Source: Bacteroidota bacterium
Lineage (GTDB): Bacteria > Bacteroidota > Ignavibacteria > UBA10030
Length of the DNA stretch: 35,710 nt
Direction: 5' to 3'
Assembly: GCA_021813905.1 (NCBI GenBank)
Contig: JAKAJH010000022.1
Coordinates: forward strand, 11,599-47,308
The position numbers were made by a program, and so were the translations under genes. Below the pieces are notes generated by a model. It had not been told where the DNA came from and did no database searches. It saw only the letters and a program-made list of their open reading frames with translations. Shown piece by piece: positions 24,529 to 32,692 of the stretch (positions are counted from its first letter, which is position 1; every line of letters begins with the position of its first letter).

Positions 24529-27324
24529 TCAGCGCCCGGGAGCGGCAATCCGGATCGCCGCCGAGCCGAGGTGAATCGTGCGGTGCGTCGTGCCATCGGC
24601 CCACGCCTGCGGAAGCATCGGGCGGAGGCTGAAGGCCGTCGTTGGCCGCAGCCGGATCTCTCGGGCCGGATCCATCTGGCGCACCAGCAGCCAGCAATCC
24701 GCTTCGCCGTTCCAGGCGGCACCGGAATTCCCGGCGGCGTACTGGATCGTGCAGCGATGCTTTCCCGGAGGCAACGAGACCGTGGACCAGCGTGATCGGC
24801 TTTCCGCATTGCCGTTGCGGACGTCGACACTGCGTCCGTCGACGATCGCGCGAATGACCGGAGCGTTCTTCGCTTCCCCCGCCGGACCGGTGGAGAGGAT
24901 GGCGAGCATCGCATCCGGGCAGTCCGGCGGGATCTCAACCGTTGCCTCGAAGGAATACTTGCCGGCCGGCGTCTGGTCCTGCCGGACGGAACCCGACAGC
25001 GTGCGCGCCGATTCCTCACGCACATCACGCACCAGTTGCGCAAGGGACTGCTCCGCAGCGGCCGCACCGGCCACCAGCCGGGGATTCAGCAGCTTCACCT
25101 CCGAATCCGCCGACCGGAACCGGAAGACGTACTCGCCGGACCTCGCGATCGTCTCATCGAAGACCGCACCCGCCAACAGCGGCGCCTTTGCCTCCTGAAG
25201 AGGATAGAGCTCGTAGATGGCGGTTTCATATCCGTCCAGCGGCAGTTCGACCTTTTCCCCTTGCGCATACAATTTGGGCGAGACCCAGCGGTCCGGGTAA
25301 ACGCGCTCGATCACAAGATCATGGGCGCCGGCCGTCATTCCCAGGGTCGTCGTCAGGTCGACGTTGAGCGTTTGGGGGATGATGAACGGATTCCGCGCCG
25401 CCAGGATCGCCCGCGAGCCGGCGCCATGGAAGTACCCGTAGGCCTCCCGTCTGAGCGGATTGCCTCCGATCATATCCGTGCGCATAAGCGTCGGGAACCG
25501 ATCCCGGGCCCAGAGGAGCGATTCGCCCAGCACGCGCCATTCGCCTTCACTCAGGATATCCGGCGAGACATACAACTCATACATCGCAATACCCCGCGCG
25601 ACATACAGGACGACGTCGTCCGCGAACTTGTCGAGCGATTCTTCCGGACTCCCGAGCAGCTCCAGCTTTCCCTTGATGATGCCGTGTGTCATCAGATTCG
25701 ACATCGGGAACCAGAGGTCCTTCTGCCGAAAATCGTCGTAGAGCACGAAATCGCGGTACGTGATGGCGGCGTCGCGGTCGCTGATGGACGGCACGTCCGC
25801 ATAGCCGTAATCCTCTCCCTGCATCCAGATCGTGTTCGCGTACTGCACCCACCACGGACTGAGCCACGTGCCGGAGGTGATGTTCAGGAACACCGCCGGA
25901 TTGACCGCGCGGACATCGCGGCAGAGAGTGACCACCGAATCCATGATCGCCGTCCGGGAGTATACGTCGATCGGATGCCCGTGATCCGGCTCGCTGCAGG
26001 AGAACTGAATGCCATCCCATTTGAAATACGTGACGCTGTCGTCGCGGACCATGTCCGTGACGCGGCGATCGAGGAGCGCATGGTAGTTCTTCCCTCCGAC
26101 ACACATCTGATCGCCGACAATCTCATAGCCGTGCTCTTTCATCCAGCCGATTCGTTGACGGTGGAAGGAGTATCCTCCGGTGGGACCGTACCAGATGCCG
26201 AGCCCCGTCCCCGAGGTTGCAAGGTCCTCCGCAAGGGGCTTGAGACCGTTCGGCCATTGCGCGGCGCGAAGCTGCCAGTCGCTCTTGTACACGTCCCAGC
26301 CGTCATCGAGAACGAACGCATCGAGGCGGATGCCGTATTTGTGCATCATCTTCGTGCGCAGCAGCTCCGCCATCGCCCGTGACGAGCGCTCGCTCATGTA
26401 ATTCTCGGGGGGAACGCGCGGGTATTCGGGGGAGCGAAGGTCGTACCACGTATTGTACAGCGTGAACGGCCGGGGTGCGGCTATCTGAATATCGTCCACG
26501 TACTCGAAGAAATGTCGCTTGACGTTCGCATCGGGCGTCAATCCGACCACCGCCGTTCCGCTCTCGCGCCATTCGCCTCTAATGCGATGTCCGACATCTA
26601 CCCCGCACCGGACGAGTACGCCCGAAGTCCCCGATACCGACCGATTCTCCCCGACAGGATTCTCCAGGCCAAAGAACGCGCCGCCGGTGCCCAGGCGTAC
26701 GGCGATCGGCTGTCCGAAGCCGCCGGCATGGATCACGTCTTTCACGTCGCTGCAGATGAGATTCAGCGGCCAGAGCTGACGGAGGAAATGATGGCCGAAC
26801 GACGTATCGCGCACGGCGATCGAACGACGACAGTAGTTCTTTCCGGCAGGCAGCTCGTAGACGACGCGCAGCAGGATGGGATGCTGATCCCCTTTCATCA
26901 GAATTTCAAGCTGTCTTCCGCCGTCCGGCAGGTTTGAAATCTCCGCGCGCTCGACGGCGAAGAATGCTTTCGTCAGCGCAACGGGATTCTCGGCGTTGTT
27001 GATCGTCCCCGGCGCCTGCCAGTCGGTGAACATCACGTTCACCTCAAAGTCGGCGTCCGTTGCAAGCGTGACGGCGGGTCGGCTTCCGTTGCGCAGCAGT
27101 TCCTCTCGATCTCCGGCAATTGCCTGCCCGCGAGTCTCGACCGTCACGCGCAGTACGCCGTTGTCGATCACATAGGAACGCACGCCTTCGGTCGCTGTCG
27201 TTTGAGCAGCGGCTGGCGGCGTCGCGCACAGGACGATCGCCGTGATGAGCGACAGACACACGGTTCGCAGCTTCCGGCGCATGAAACCGGCTGTGGCGCA
27301 ACGCGAAGCACGGATCACGCTCAT
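24529..27324 (-). CDS. Exported GH36-like (alpha-galactosidase/melibiase-like) glycosidase
   Basis: The start at 27324 (MSVIRASRCATAGFMRRKLR) follows GAGGAGAG at good spacing and opens a signal peptide ending near PPAAAQ; the protein has 931 residues. After an N-terminal beta-sandwich, the TIM barrel shows LYNTWYDL, then FVLDDGWD (about 337-344) and TYFKWDGIQFSC, where D437 matches the nucleophile of the 'KWD' motif in clan GH-D (GH27/GH36). WMQGEDYGYADVPS (about 500-513) holds acidic residues that could be the acid/base. The C-terminal ~200 residues form beta domains, the last (YSFEATVEIPPDCPDAMLAI ... PPGKHRCTIQY) resembling a carbohydrate-binding module. It should hydrolyse terminal alpha-galactoside or related alpha-linkages outside the cytoplasm. 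Whether it belongs strictly to GH36 or a neighbouring family cannot be settled by eye. It is the first gene of the minus-strand run. Confidence 0.85.
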   Translation of the reverse strand: MSVIRASRCATAGFMRRKLRTVCLSLITAIVLCATPPAAAQTTATEGVRSYVIDNGVLRVTVETRGQAIAGDREELLRNGSRPAVTLATDADFEVNVMFTDWQAPGTINNAENPVALTKAFFAVERAEISNLPDGGRQLEILMKGDQHPILLRVVYELPAGKNYCRRSIAVRDTSFGHHFLRQLWPLNLICSDVKDVIHAGGFGQPIAVRLGTGGAFFGLENPVGENRSVSGTSGVLVRCGVDVGHRIRGEWRESGTAVVGLTPDANVKRHFFEYVDDIQIAAPRPFTLYNTWYDLRSPEYPRVPPENYMSERSSRAMAELLRTKMMHKYGIRLDAFVLDDGWDVYKSDWQLRAAQWPNGLKPLAEDLATSGTGLGIWYGPTGGYSFHRQRIGWMKEHGYEIVGDQMCVGGKNYHALLDRRVTDMVRDDSVTYFKWDGIQFSCSEPDHGHPIDVYSRTAIMDSVVTLCRDVRAVNPAVFLNITSGTWLSPWWVQYANTIWMQGEDYGYADVPSISDRDAAITYRDFVLYDDFRQKDLWFPMSNLMTHGIIKGKLELLGSPEESLDKFADDVVLYVARGIAMYELYVSPDILSEGEWRVLGESLLWARDRFPTLMRTDMIGGNPLRREAYGYFHGAGSRAILAARNPFIIPQTLNVDLTTTLGMTAGAHDLVIERVYPDRWVSPKLYAQGEKVELPLDGYETAIYELYPLQEAKAPLLAGAVFDETIARSGEYVFRFRSADSEVKLLNPRLVAGAAAAEQSLAQLVRDVREESARTLSGSVRQDQTPAGKYSFEATVEIPPDCPDAMLAILSTGPAGEAKNAPVIRAIVDGRSVDVRNGNAESRSRWSTVSLPPGKHRCTIQYAAGNSGAAWNGEADCWLLVRQMDPAREIRLRPTTAFSLRPMLPQAWADGTTHRTIHLGSAAIRIAAPGR

Positions 27325-27345
27325 GTTTCTCTCCTCAGCCGCCCG

Positions 27346-27374
27346 TTGCACGCGGCGCGGATTCTGAGTATATT
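27346..27374 (+). promoter_or_regulatory. Sigma70-like promoter of tRNA-Arg
   Basis: TTGCAC (27346-27351) and TATATT (27369-27374) are 17 nt apart, placing the start about 5 nt before the mature tRNA 5' end at 27386. The arrangement copies the TTGCA(T)-17-TATACT promoter at 23169-23197. On the opposite strand the same AT patch reads TATACT (27372-27367), which may serve the GH36-like gene, although I find no matching -35. Confidence 0.65.
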
Positions 27375-27385
27375 GGAGTGGTTTT

Positions 27386-27459
27386 GCACCCATAGCTCAA
27401 TTGGATAGAGCATCAGACTTCGGATCTGAGGGTTGAGGGTTCGACTCCCCCTGGGTGCA
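27386..27459 (+). tRNA. tRNA-Arg (anticodon TCG)
   Basis: A 74-nt cloverleaf: acceptor GCACCCA/TGGGTGC (perfect), D arm GCTC/GAGC (27395-27398, 27408-27411), anticodon stem TCAGA/TCTGA with loop CTTCGGA placing anticodon TCG at 27420-27422, 5-nt variable loop, and T arm GAGGG/CCCCC with loop TTCGACT. The T stem has one mismatch (A27436 against C27450). The discriminator is A, and CCA is not encoded. It reads CGA codons. A degraded 3' half-copy lies 15 nt downstream. Confidence 0.93.
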
Positions 27460-27473
27460 CAAGTTCCGGCCCT

Positions 27474-27586
27474 GCATCAGACTTTGGACTTGAGAGTTGG
27501 TGGTTACCCGCCAAATCACGTGGCGGGCAGATCCGCCTGCCGGTGAGACACAGCTTGGGGCAGGCGGGGCTCCCTCAGAGTGCACA
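27474..27586 (+). pseudogene. Decayed 3' half of a tRNA-Arg copy, split by an inserted element
   Basis: Bases 27474-27505 repeat the anticodon arm through the start of the T loop of the neighbouring tRNA (GCATCAGACTT identical, then TGGACTTGAGAGTTGG with scattered changes). The match resumes at 27570-27586 (CTCCCTCAGAGTGCACA against CTCCCCCTGGGTGCACA). The 5' half of the tRNA is missing and the anticodon stem carries substitutions, so it cannot fold as a functional tRNA. Between the two parts sits a 64-nt palindromic element. Confidence 0.75.
27506..27569. repeat. 64-nt palindromic element inserted in the tRNA remnant
   Basis: It contains two exact stems: CCCGCCA/TGGCGGG (27507-27513 and 27521-27527, 7-nt loop) and CCGCCTGCC/GGCAGGCGG (27533-27541 and 27559-27567, 17-nt loop). 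The GGCGG...CCGCC halves can also pair with each other across the element. This looks like a REP/MITE-type dispersed palindromic unit. No second copy is visible in this window, so dispersal is inference. Confidence 0.55.
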
Positions 27587-27597
27587 GCAATGCGATT

Positions 27598-27623
27598 CGG
27601 CCCGCAGCATCTCGCGCGGGCCG
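27598..27623 (+). terminator. Terminator-like hairpin after the tRNA region
   Basis: CGGCCCGC (27598-27605) and GCGGGCCG (27616-27623) form a perfect 8-bp GC stem with a 10-nt loop, followed by TGTTGTCTG. The T content after the stem is poor, so termination would be weak or the stem may protect the 3' end of the tRNA transcript. It lies between the tRNA remnant and tadA. Confidence 0.4.
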
Positions 27624-27656
27624 TGTTGTCTGCGAACCGGTCAATGACACTGTCCC

Positions 27657-28127
27657 ATGACGACGTATGAACGCTGGATGAAGCAGGCGCTCCGCGAAGC
27701 GCAGCGCGCTGCCGAACTCGATGAAGTGCCGGTCGGCGCCGTCGTCGTTCATGACGGACAGATCATCGGCCGCGGCTACAATCAGATCGAGCGACTCAAA
27801 GACCCCACCGCCCACGCCGAGATGATCGCGATAACGGCAGCGGCAGCTCACCTGCAATCCCGCCGGCTGGAAGACTGCACGCTCTATGTCACGCTCGAGC
27901 CGTGCCCAATGTGCGCCGGGGCAATCGTACTCGCCCGCATTCCCACGCTTGTGTTTGCCGCCTACGACCCCAAAGCCGGTGCGGCCGGCACCCTCCACAA
28001 TATTGTCGAAGACAAGCGGCTCAACCACACCTGCCACGTGGTGGCCGGCGTCTGCGACCGCGAAAGCGAAGAGCTGCTCAAACGTTTCTTCGGAAGAGTC
28101 CGCGCCCTTCCGCGGAACAACGCCTGA
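27657..28127 (+). CDS. tadA: tRNA-specific adenosine deaminase
   Basis: A 156-residue cytoplasmic enzyme that converts the wobble adenosine of tRNA-Arg(ACG) to inosine. The zinc-site motifs are intact: HAEM (His ligand plus proton-shuttle Glu) in [11 protein letters not shown] at about 54-62 and PCPMCAGAI with the two Cys ligands at about 84-90. [19 protein letters not shown] and [16 protein letters not shown] are typical of TadA, as opposed to guanine or cytidine deaminases. Length is in the usual 150-170 range. It starts about 200 nt after the tRNA-Arg(TCG) gene, which is not its substrate because that tRNA has T at position 34. Only a weak ribosome site is seen. It is convergent with prfA, with a 3-nt gap. 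Confidence 0.95.
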   Translation: MTTYERWMKQALREAQRAAELDEVPVGAVVVHDGQIIGRGYNQIERLKDPTAHAEMIAITAAAAHLQSRRLEDCTLYVTLEPCPMCAGAIVLARIPTLVFAAYDPKAGAAGTLHNIVEDKRLNHTCHVVAGVCDRESEELLKRFFGRVRALPRNNA

Positions 28128-28130
28128 ACT

Positions 28131-29201
28131 TCAGCTCGCGGCCTGCTGAAGCTTGTCCGCGCGGTCGGCCAGCCGGAGCTGTTCCAGCAGTTCATCGAGT
28201 GCTCCATCGATCACGCGGTCCAGATTGTACGCCGTGTACCCGATGCGATGGTCCGTCAGGCGGTTCTGGGGAAAATTGTAGGTGCGGATCTTGTCGCTGC
28301 GGTCCCCGCTTTTGACCATCAGGCGCCGCGCTTCCGCCACCGACTTGTTCTGCTCCTCCACCTGCATCTCGTAGAGCTTCGCACGCAGCATCTTCATCGC
28401 CCGCTCGCGATTCTGGAACTGTGAGCGCTCCTGCTGGCATGCGACGACGATGCCCGTCGGCTTGTGCGTGATCCGGACAGCGGTCTCGACCTTGTTGACG
28501 TTCTGTCCTCCCTTTCCGCCCGAACGGTATGTGTCAAACTGAAGGTCGGCCGGATTGATCTCGATTTCCACTTCCTCCACTTCCGGCAGCACGACGACCG
28601 TGGCTGCGGACGTGTGCACCCGCCCCTGCGCCTCGGTCTCGGGCACACGCTGCACCCGGTGGACGCCGCTTTCGTATTTCATCATGCCGTAGGCGCCCTC
28701 CCCCGCCACCGCAAACACGATCTCCTTGAATCCTCCCTTCCCGGTTTCATTCCAGTCGAGAAGATCCACACGCCAGTTCTTGCGTTCCGCAAAGCGCGTG
28801 TACATCCGATGAAGATCCGCTGCGAACAGCGCCGCTTCCTCGCCGCCGGTGCCGGCACGGATCTCCATGATGAAATTCTTCGTGTCGTTGGGATCCTGCG
28901 GCACCAGCAGGAGCTTGAGCTCTTCCTCGAGCGTGGCCACCTCCTGCCGGAGCGTGTCGAACTCTTCCTGCGCCAGCTTCTTCATCTCGGGATCGTTGGT
29001 CGTCTCGAGCAGTTCCTTGCTCCCTTCGAGGTCATGGAACGACTTCTCGTAGCGCCGGCCTGTCCGGATGATCGGCTCGAGGGTACGCAGCTCCTTGCCG
29101 AGATCACGGCCGCGCTGCGGGTCTGCAGCGACTGCAGGATCGCTCAACTGCGACTGCACTTCCGCGTACCGTGCAAAGATCTTTTCGAGTTTGTCGAGCA
29201 T
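28131..29201 (-). CDS. prfA: Peptide chain release factor 1
   Basis: The true start is [20 protein letters not shown] at 29201, although the frame is open further upstream inside the DUF1385 gene; this gives 356 residues, standard for RF1. RF1 recognises UAA and UAG in the ribosomal A site and triggers peptide release. The catalytic loop [20 protein letters not shown] contains the universal [43 protein letters not shown]-like sequence (here [13 protein letters not shown]) and [12 protein letters not shown] are RF1/RF2 landmarks, and [20 protein letters not shown]-like C-terminal sequence ([17 protein letters not shown]) fits RF1. It follows the DUF1385 gene by 11 nt, so both are likely in one transcript. 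No prmC methylase gene is present in the window. Confidence 0.97.
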   Translation of the reverse strand: MLDKLEKIFARYAEVQSQLSDPAVAADPQRGRDLGKELRTLEPIIRTGRRYEKSFHDLEGSKELLETTNDPEMKKLAQEEFDTLRQEVATLEEELKLLLVPQDPNDTKNFIMEIRAGTGGEEAALFAADLHRMYTRFAERKNWRVDLLDWNETGKGGFKEIVFAVAGEGAYGMMKYESGVHRVQRVPETEAQGRVHTSAATVVVLPEVEEVEIEINPADLQFDTYRSGGKGGQNVNKVETAVRITHKPTGIVVACQQERSQFQNRERAMKMLRAKLYEMQVEEQNKSVAEARRLMVKSGDRSDKIRTYNFPQNRLTDHRIGYTAYNLDRVIDGALDELLEQLRLADRADKLQQAAS

Positions 29202-29212
29202 GAGAGATCGGC

Positions 29213-30259
29213 TCAGGATCGTGCGTCGGACATCGCTTCGGGCGCCGGGGCGAGTGCGTACGCACGGGGATCCGCCAGACCGAGGGCACACTTCAGCGCG
29301 ACGACCGCGACTTCGATCTGCGATGCGTCGGGTTCTTTTGTGGTCAGACGCTGCAGCCAGAGCCCCGGAGCGATCAGCAACCGTCCCCACCACGTCGTGG
29401 TGTGTTTGGCGGAGAACCGGATCACCTCGTACGCCGCTCCCGCCACGATGGGAATGAGCGGGATGTGGACAGCCAGACGGACCGGCAGTGAGATGCCGCC
29501 GAGGATGGCGATGAGGACGGCGTCGAGGAGCGCAAAGAGGACGATCGCCACCGCCACGACGATGAGCAGAAAACTCGTTCCGCACCGGGGATGGAAGCGG
29601 CTGAACGGTTCGACCGACGTCGGCGCCAGATCCGCGCCCAGCTCGAACGCAAAGACCGATTTGTGCTCCGCTCCGTGGTACTCGAAGAGCCGGCGAATGT
29701 CTTTCATCGCGGAAATAGCGGCGATGTAGCCGATGAGCATCACGGCGCGAATGAGTCCGGTGACCAGATTGAACGCGACGGCACTCTGCTCAATCGGCAG
29801 GAGGTGCGTTGCAAGATAGAGGGGGGCGACAAAGAAGAATCCCACGCCCAGCACAAGGGCGATGATCACGGAGAATGCCACGGCGACGTCGGTCCTGCGT
29901 TTCACCGAGGCGCCGGTCGTTCCGTTTCCGCCGGCATGCAGGATTTCTTCGTCCCGCAGCGCCACGTCGGCGGAAAAATTCAGCGATTTGATGCCGAGAA
30001 CCATCATTTCGATCAGTCCCACGGCTCCCCGGAGGATCGGGACTTTCAGCCACCGGTAGCGACGCGCCAGTGGCCGGTATTCAATCTGGTCCACGACGAT
30101 CGATCCGTCCCGGCGCCGTACTGCCGTCGCCACGGCGTCCCGGCCGCGCATCATCACCCCTTCCAGCACCGCCTGCCCGCCCACCTGCATCGGCTCGGCG
30201 GGATTGTAGTCCGGATTCGTCGGAACCCACTTTTTTTGCTCTTCGTTCAGTCCGCTCAC
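29213..30259 (-). CDS. DUF1385 family membrane protein (YqhQ-like)
   Basis: A 348-residue membrane protein starting with GTG at 30259; an in-frame stop (TGA at 30278-30280) lies just upstream, so few other starts exist. Family landmarks are [20 protein letters not shown] (27-46), [18 protein letters not shown] (about 190-207) and [13 protein letters not shown] (about 222-234), containing the conserved His/Glu/Cys residues that led to predictions of a metal-binding enzyme. About five membrane helices are visible ([29 protein letters not shown] and others). The function is not known. In several bacterial groups DUF1385 genes lie beside prfA/prmC, and that neighbourhood is repeated here with an 11-nt gap. 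Confidence 0.92.
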   Translation of the reverse strand: MSGLNEEQKKWVPTNPDYNPAEPMQVGGQAVLEGVMMRGRDAVATAVRRRDGSIVVDQIEYRPLARRYRWLKVPILRGAVGLIEMMVLGIKSLNFSADVALRDEEILHAGGNGTTGASVKRRTDVAVAFSVIIALVLGVGFFFVAPLYLATHLLPIEQSAVAFNLVTGLIRAVMLIGYIAAISAMKDIRRLFEYHGAEHKSVFAFELGADLAPTSVEPFSRFHPRCGTSFLLIVVAVAIVLFALLDAVLIAILGGISLPVRLAVHIPLIPIVAGAAYEVIRFSAKHTTTWWGRLLIAPGLWLQRLTTKEPDASQIEVAVVALKCALGLADPRAYALAPAPEAMSDARS

Positions 30260-30285
30260 GCTTGCTTCATCCCTTCGTCATCACT

Positions 30286-30314
30286 AATATACGAAAGAAG
30301 TGCAGGGGGAGCAA
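30286..30314 (-). promoter_or_regulatory. Sigma70-like promoter of the DUF1385-prfA unit
   Basis: On the minus strand TTGCTC (30314-30309) and TATATT (30291-30286) are 17 nt apart. The predicted start is near 30279, about 20 nt before the GTG. The TTTCGTATATT context is shared with the site at 545-550. Confidence 0.55.
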
Positions 30315-30359
30315 CGGCTGTACCTGCGCCACGACGCATGCTCTCCCGCGGGAGATGCC

Positions 30360-31115
30360 ATGTCCTCCACGATCCATGTGCTGGTACGGTGCTACGCGGA
30401 GCTGAACGATCTGCTCCCGCCGGAACTTCGCTTCCGGGACATTACACTCCGCATGCCGACGCCCTGTTCGGTGGCAGATGTGCTGACCGCGGTCGGTACA
30501 CCGGAATCCCGCGTTGATCTCGTCCTCTGCAACGGCACATCGGTCACATCGGAGGCGAGTCTTGCCGACGGCGATCGTCTCAGCGTCTATCCGGTCTTCG
30601 AGACGTTCGATGTTTCGGCCATCACACGCATGCGGGACCGAGCGCTCCGCACCACCTGCTTCGTCGCCGACGTACATCTCGGATCGCTGGCGCGCTTCCT
30701 TCGAATGCTCGGTTTCGACACGTTCTACGAGCACACCTGCACGCCGGAGACCCTTGTGGCCGTTTCGGTCAGCGAAGGACGGGTGCTGCTGAGCCGTTCC
30801 CGCTCGCTCGTTCGCGACCCGCGCGTGAGCCACTCCCTCTTTGTCGAATCGCCCGATCCGCGCACGCAGCTGATCGGCGTGATGCGTCACCATCACCTCA
30901 CCTCATCCATTCATCCCTTCACCCGGTGCATCGAGTGCAATAGTCCGGTCGTGCCGATTGACCGTCAGGCGGTTCTGAGCCGGTTGCCGGACTCCGTGCG
31001 ATCAAGGGACCTTGATTTCAGGATGTGCCGCCGCTGTGACCGCATCTATTGGGACGGGTCGCATGTGGCGCACATGCGAACGTTCATCGATCGGGTGATT
31101 GCGGAGGCAGGCTAA
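30360..31115 (+). CDS. ThiS/MoaD-like domain fused to a Mut7-C RNase-like domain
   Basis: The start at 30360 (MSSTIHVLVRCYAELNDLLP) has GGGAGA upstream and is preferred to a GTG at 30300. The 251-residue protein has an N-terminal ubiquitin-like module (about 1-80; VADVLTAVGTPESRVDLVLC and SLADGDRLSVYPVFETFDVS), lacking the terminal Gly-Gly needed for sulfur carriage. Residues about 98-235 are the Mut7-C PIN-like domain: CFVADVHLGSLARFLRMLGF with Asp105, LLSRSRSLVRD, and a zinc ribbon CIECN...CRRCDRIYWDGSH. Fusions of these two domains are known widely and are thought to be RNases or toxins of PIN type, but biochemical roles are not settled. It converges with the flippase gene, the stop codons overlapping by 3-4 nt. 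Confidence 0.88.
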   Translation: MSSTIHVLVRCYAELNDLLPPELRFRDITLRMPTPCSVADVLTAVGTPESRVDLVLCNGTSVTSEASLADGDRLSVYPVFETFDVSAITRMRDRALRTTCFVADVHLGSLARFLRMLGFDTFYEHTCTPETLVAVSVSEGRVLLSRSRSLVRDPRVSHSLFVESPDPRTQLIGVMRHHHLTSSIHPFTRCIECNSPVVPIDRQAVLSRLPDSVRSRDLDFRMCRRCDRIYWDGSHVAHMRTFIDRVIAEAG

Positions 31116-32620
31116 GAGGCCGCGGGAGGATCCGGTGGAGAAGCCGGGGGACGGGAGAACCAACCGAGGATCATCTTCCGCGTTGCAGCAATCTCGGCCG
31201 CATCGATCACACGGGTGAACCACAGAAGCAGCGGAAACGCGAGGAACAGCGCCAGCTTGAGCGCCAGTCCGGAAGACGCGAGCGGCGGCGGGTTGATCCA
31301 CTGCAGGATGGCGAACAGGCCGAGCGCAAACGCCATCGTCCGGGTCACTTTCCCCCATTCGTAACGAACAGGATAGAACCGTTGGGAGGATCCGTACATT
31401 CCCACGGCCATCACCATGTAGCTGAGCAGCGTCGCGATCGCGGCGCCCATGATGCCCATCCGCGGGATCAGGAACAGATTGGCACCCACGTTGACGGCTG
31501 CGCCGGCGCCCGTGATGAGCGGCAGGTACTGCGTCTTCTTCTCCAGATAGACGCCCACCACGAAAACCACGTAGATGCCGGTGAACACGTACGCGAGGAG
31601 CACCACCGGTACGATCGCGGTGCCGTCCCAGTATGCCGGCGGAAAGAACTGCCTGCCGAACACCGTCATCCGGACCGCATCCTCGATGAACAACGACACG
31701 CCCAGAAAGATCGTCATCATCATCAGAACGAAGTACGTGAAGACGCGCGCAAACAATTCCTTGGCGTCGGGGTCCTTGGCATGCGTCAGGAAAAACGGCC
31801 GCCACGCATAGTCGAACATGCCCACGATGAGCATCATGAAGATGCCCAGACGGTAATTCAGCTGGTAGATCCCGAGGGTCGCATCGTTCGTCAGGGCTTT
31901 CACGATCGGCCGATCGATGACCTGATTGGCCATGCCGGCCAATCCCGCCGGGATGTACGGAATGCCGAACTTCAGGATGTGCCGGTAGAGATCTTTCGGC
32001 AGCGCGAAGGTGATGTTGCGCCGCACGACCGGCACCAGTGCCAGGAAGGTCACCACGGAGGCCAGCAGGTTCGCCAGGAACACCCCCTGCATCCGCATGT
32101 GCAACCCCACGATGAGCACCACGTTCAACGTGAGGTTCGTGAAAATATTCAGCAGCTTGATGCCGGCGAACGCGGACGCCCGATGGTCCATCCGCAGCGA
32201 GGCGAACGGCACCACGGAGAGCGCGTCGAAGCAGAGGATCCATCCGGAATAGCGCACCAGATCGGCGTGGGATCGTCCGATGCCGATCAGCTCGGCAAGA
32301 GCCGGCGCCGTGCCGTGCAGGCCGACGGCAAGCAGAAGAGAACTGGAGACGAGCGAGAAGAACGGGACAGAGAAGTTCTGCCGGCGGTCGCCGATCTCCA
32401 GCGAGGCGACGTACCGCATATAGGCCGGCTCCATGCCGTAGCAGAACACCACGAACGCGAACGCGATGTAGGCGTAGACATTCGAAACGACGCCGTTTTC
32501 GGCCGGAAGCAGGACGTTCGCGTAGAACGGGACGATGAGGAAATTCAGAAGCCGGCCGGCGATCGTACTGAGGCCGTAGACGGCCGTCTCCTTCCCCAGG
32601 CGGACGATCTTCTCAATCAT
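31112..32620 (-). CDS. Wzx-type lipid-linked oligosaccharide flippase (MOP superfamily)
   Basis: A 502-residue membrane protein with about 12-14 hydrophobic segments and the N-terminal signature of polysaccharide-export flippases: LGKETAVYGLSTIAGRLLNF, followed by LIVPFYANVLLPAENGVVSN. Mid-protein VFLANLLASVVTFLALVPVV and FGIPYIPAGLAGMANQVIDR are typical 'polysaccharide biosynthesis protein' segments, with the IDR arginine at the pore. It would translocate undecaprenyl-PP-linked O-antigen or exopolysaccharide units across the inner membrane. The Pro-rich tail (SRPPASPPDPPAAS) is a hydrophilic extension. No clear ribosome site precedes the ATG. Its proximity to a sugar transferase fusion at the right edge is consistent with a surface glycan pathway, though accA and a thioesterase intervene. 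Confidence 0.88.
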   Translation of the reverse strand: MIEKIVRLGKETAVYGLSTIAGRLLNFLIVPFYANVLLPAENGVVSNVYAYIAFAFVVFCYGMEPAYMRYVASLEIGDRRQNFSVPFFSLVSSSLLLAVGLHGTAPALAELIGIGRSHADLVRYSGWILCFDALSVVPFASLRMDHRASAFAGIKLLNIFTNLTLNVVLIVGLHMRMQGVFLANLLASVVTFLALVPVVRRNITFALPKDLYRHILKFGIPYIPAGLAGMANQVIDRPIVKALTNDATLGIYQLNYRLGIFMMLIVGMFDYAWRPFFLTHAKDPDAKELFARVFTYFVLMMMTIFLGVSLFIEDAVRMTVFGRQFFPPAYWDGTAIVPVVLLAYVFTGIYVVFVVGVYLEKKTQYLPLITGAGAAVNVGANLFLIPRMGIMGAAIATLLSYMVMAVGMYGSSQRFYPVRYEWGKVTRTMAFALGLFAILQWINPPPLASSGLALKLALFLAFPLLLWFTRVIDAAEIAATRKMILGWFSRPPASPPDPPAAS

Positions 32621-32692
32621 GCGGGGCCGGATCAGCTGCGGACGGGTGATGACGGACGGAAACGGGGACGACTCGGGGAACGCGCACGCCGC

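Noticed and set aside
27506-27569. CRISPR repeat or attachment site core
   Set aside because: There is a single copy with no spacers and no integrase or cas gene nearby; palindromic repeat is the better description.
27474-27586. A second functional tRNA
   Set aside because: The 5' half is missing and the T loop is interrupted; it is a remnant.
27598-27623. A riboswitch or attenuator for tadA
   Set aside because: Only a single GC-rich hairpin is visible, with no conserved aptamer-like sequence.
28464-29729. A 421-residue plus-strand frame over prfA and the DUF1385 gene
   Set aside because: Antisense to two conserved genes and lacking any domain signature.
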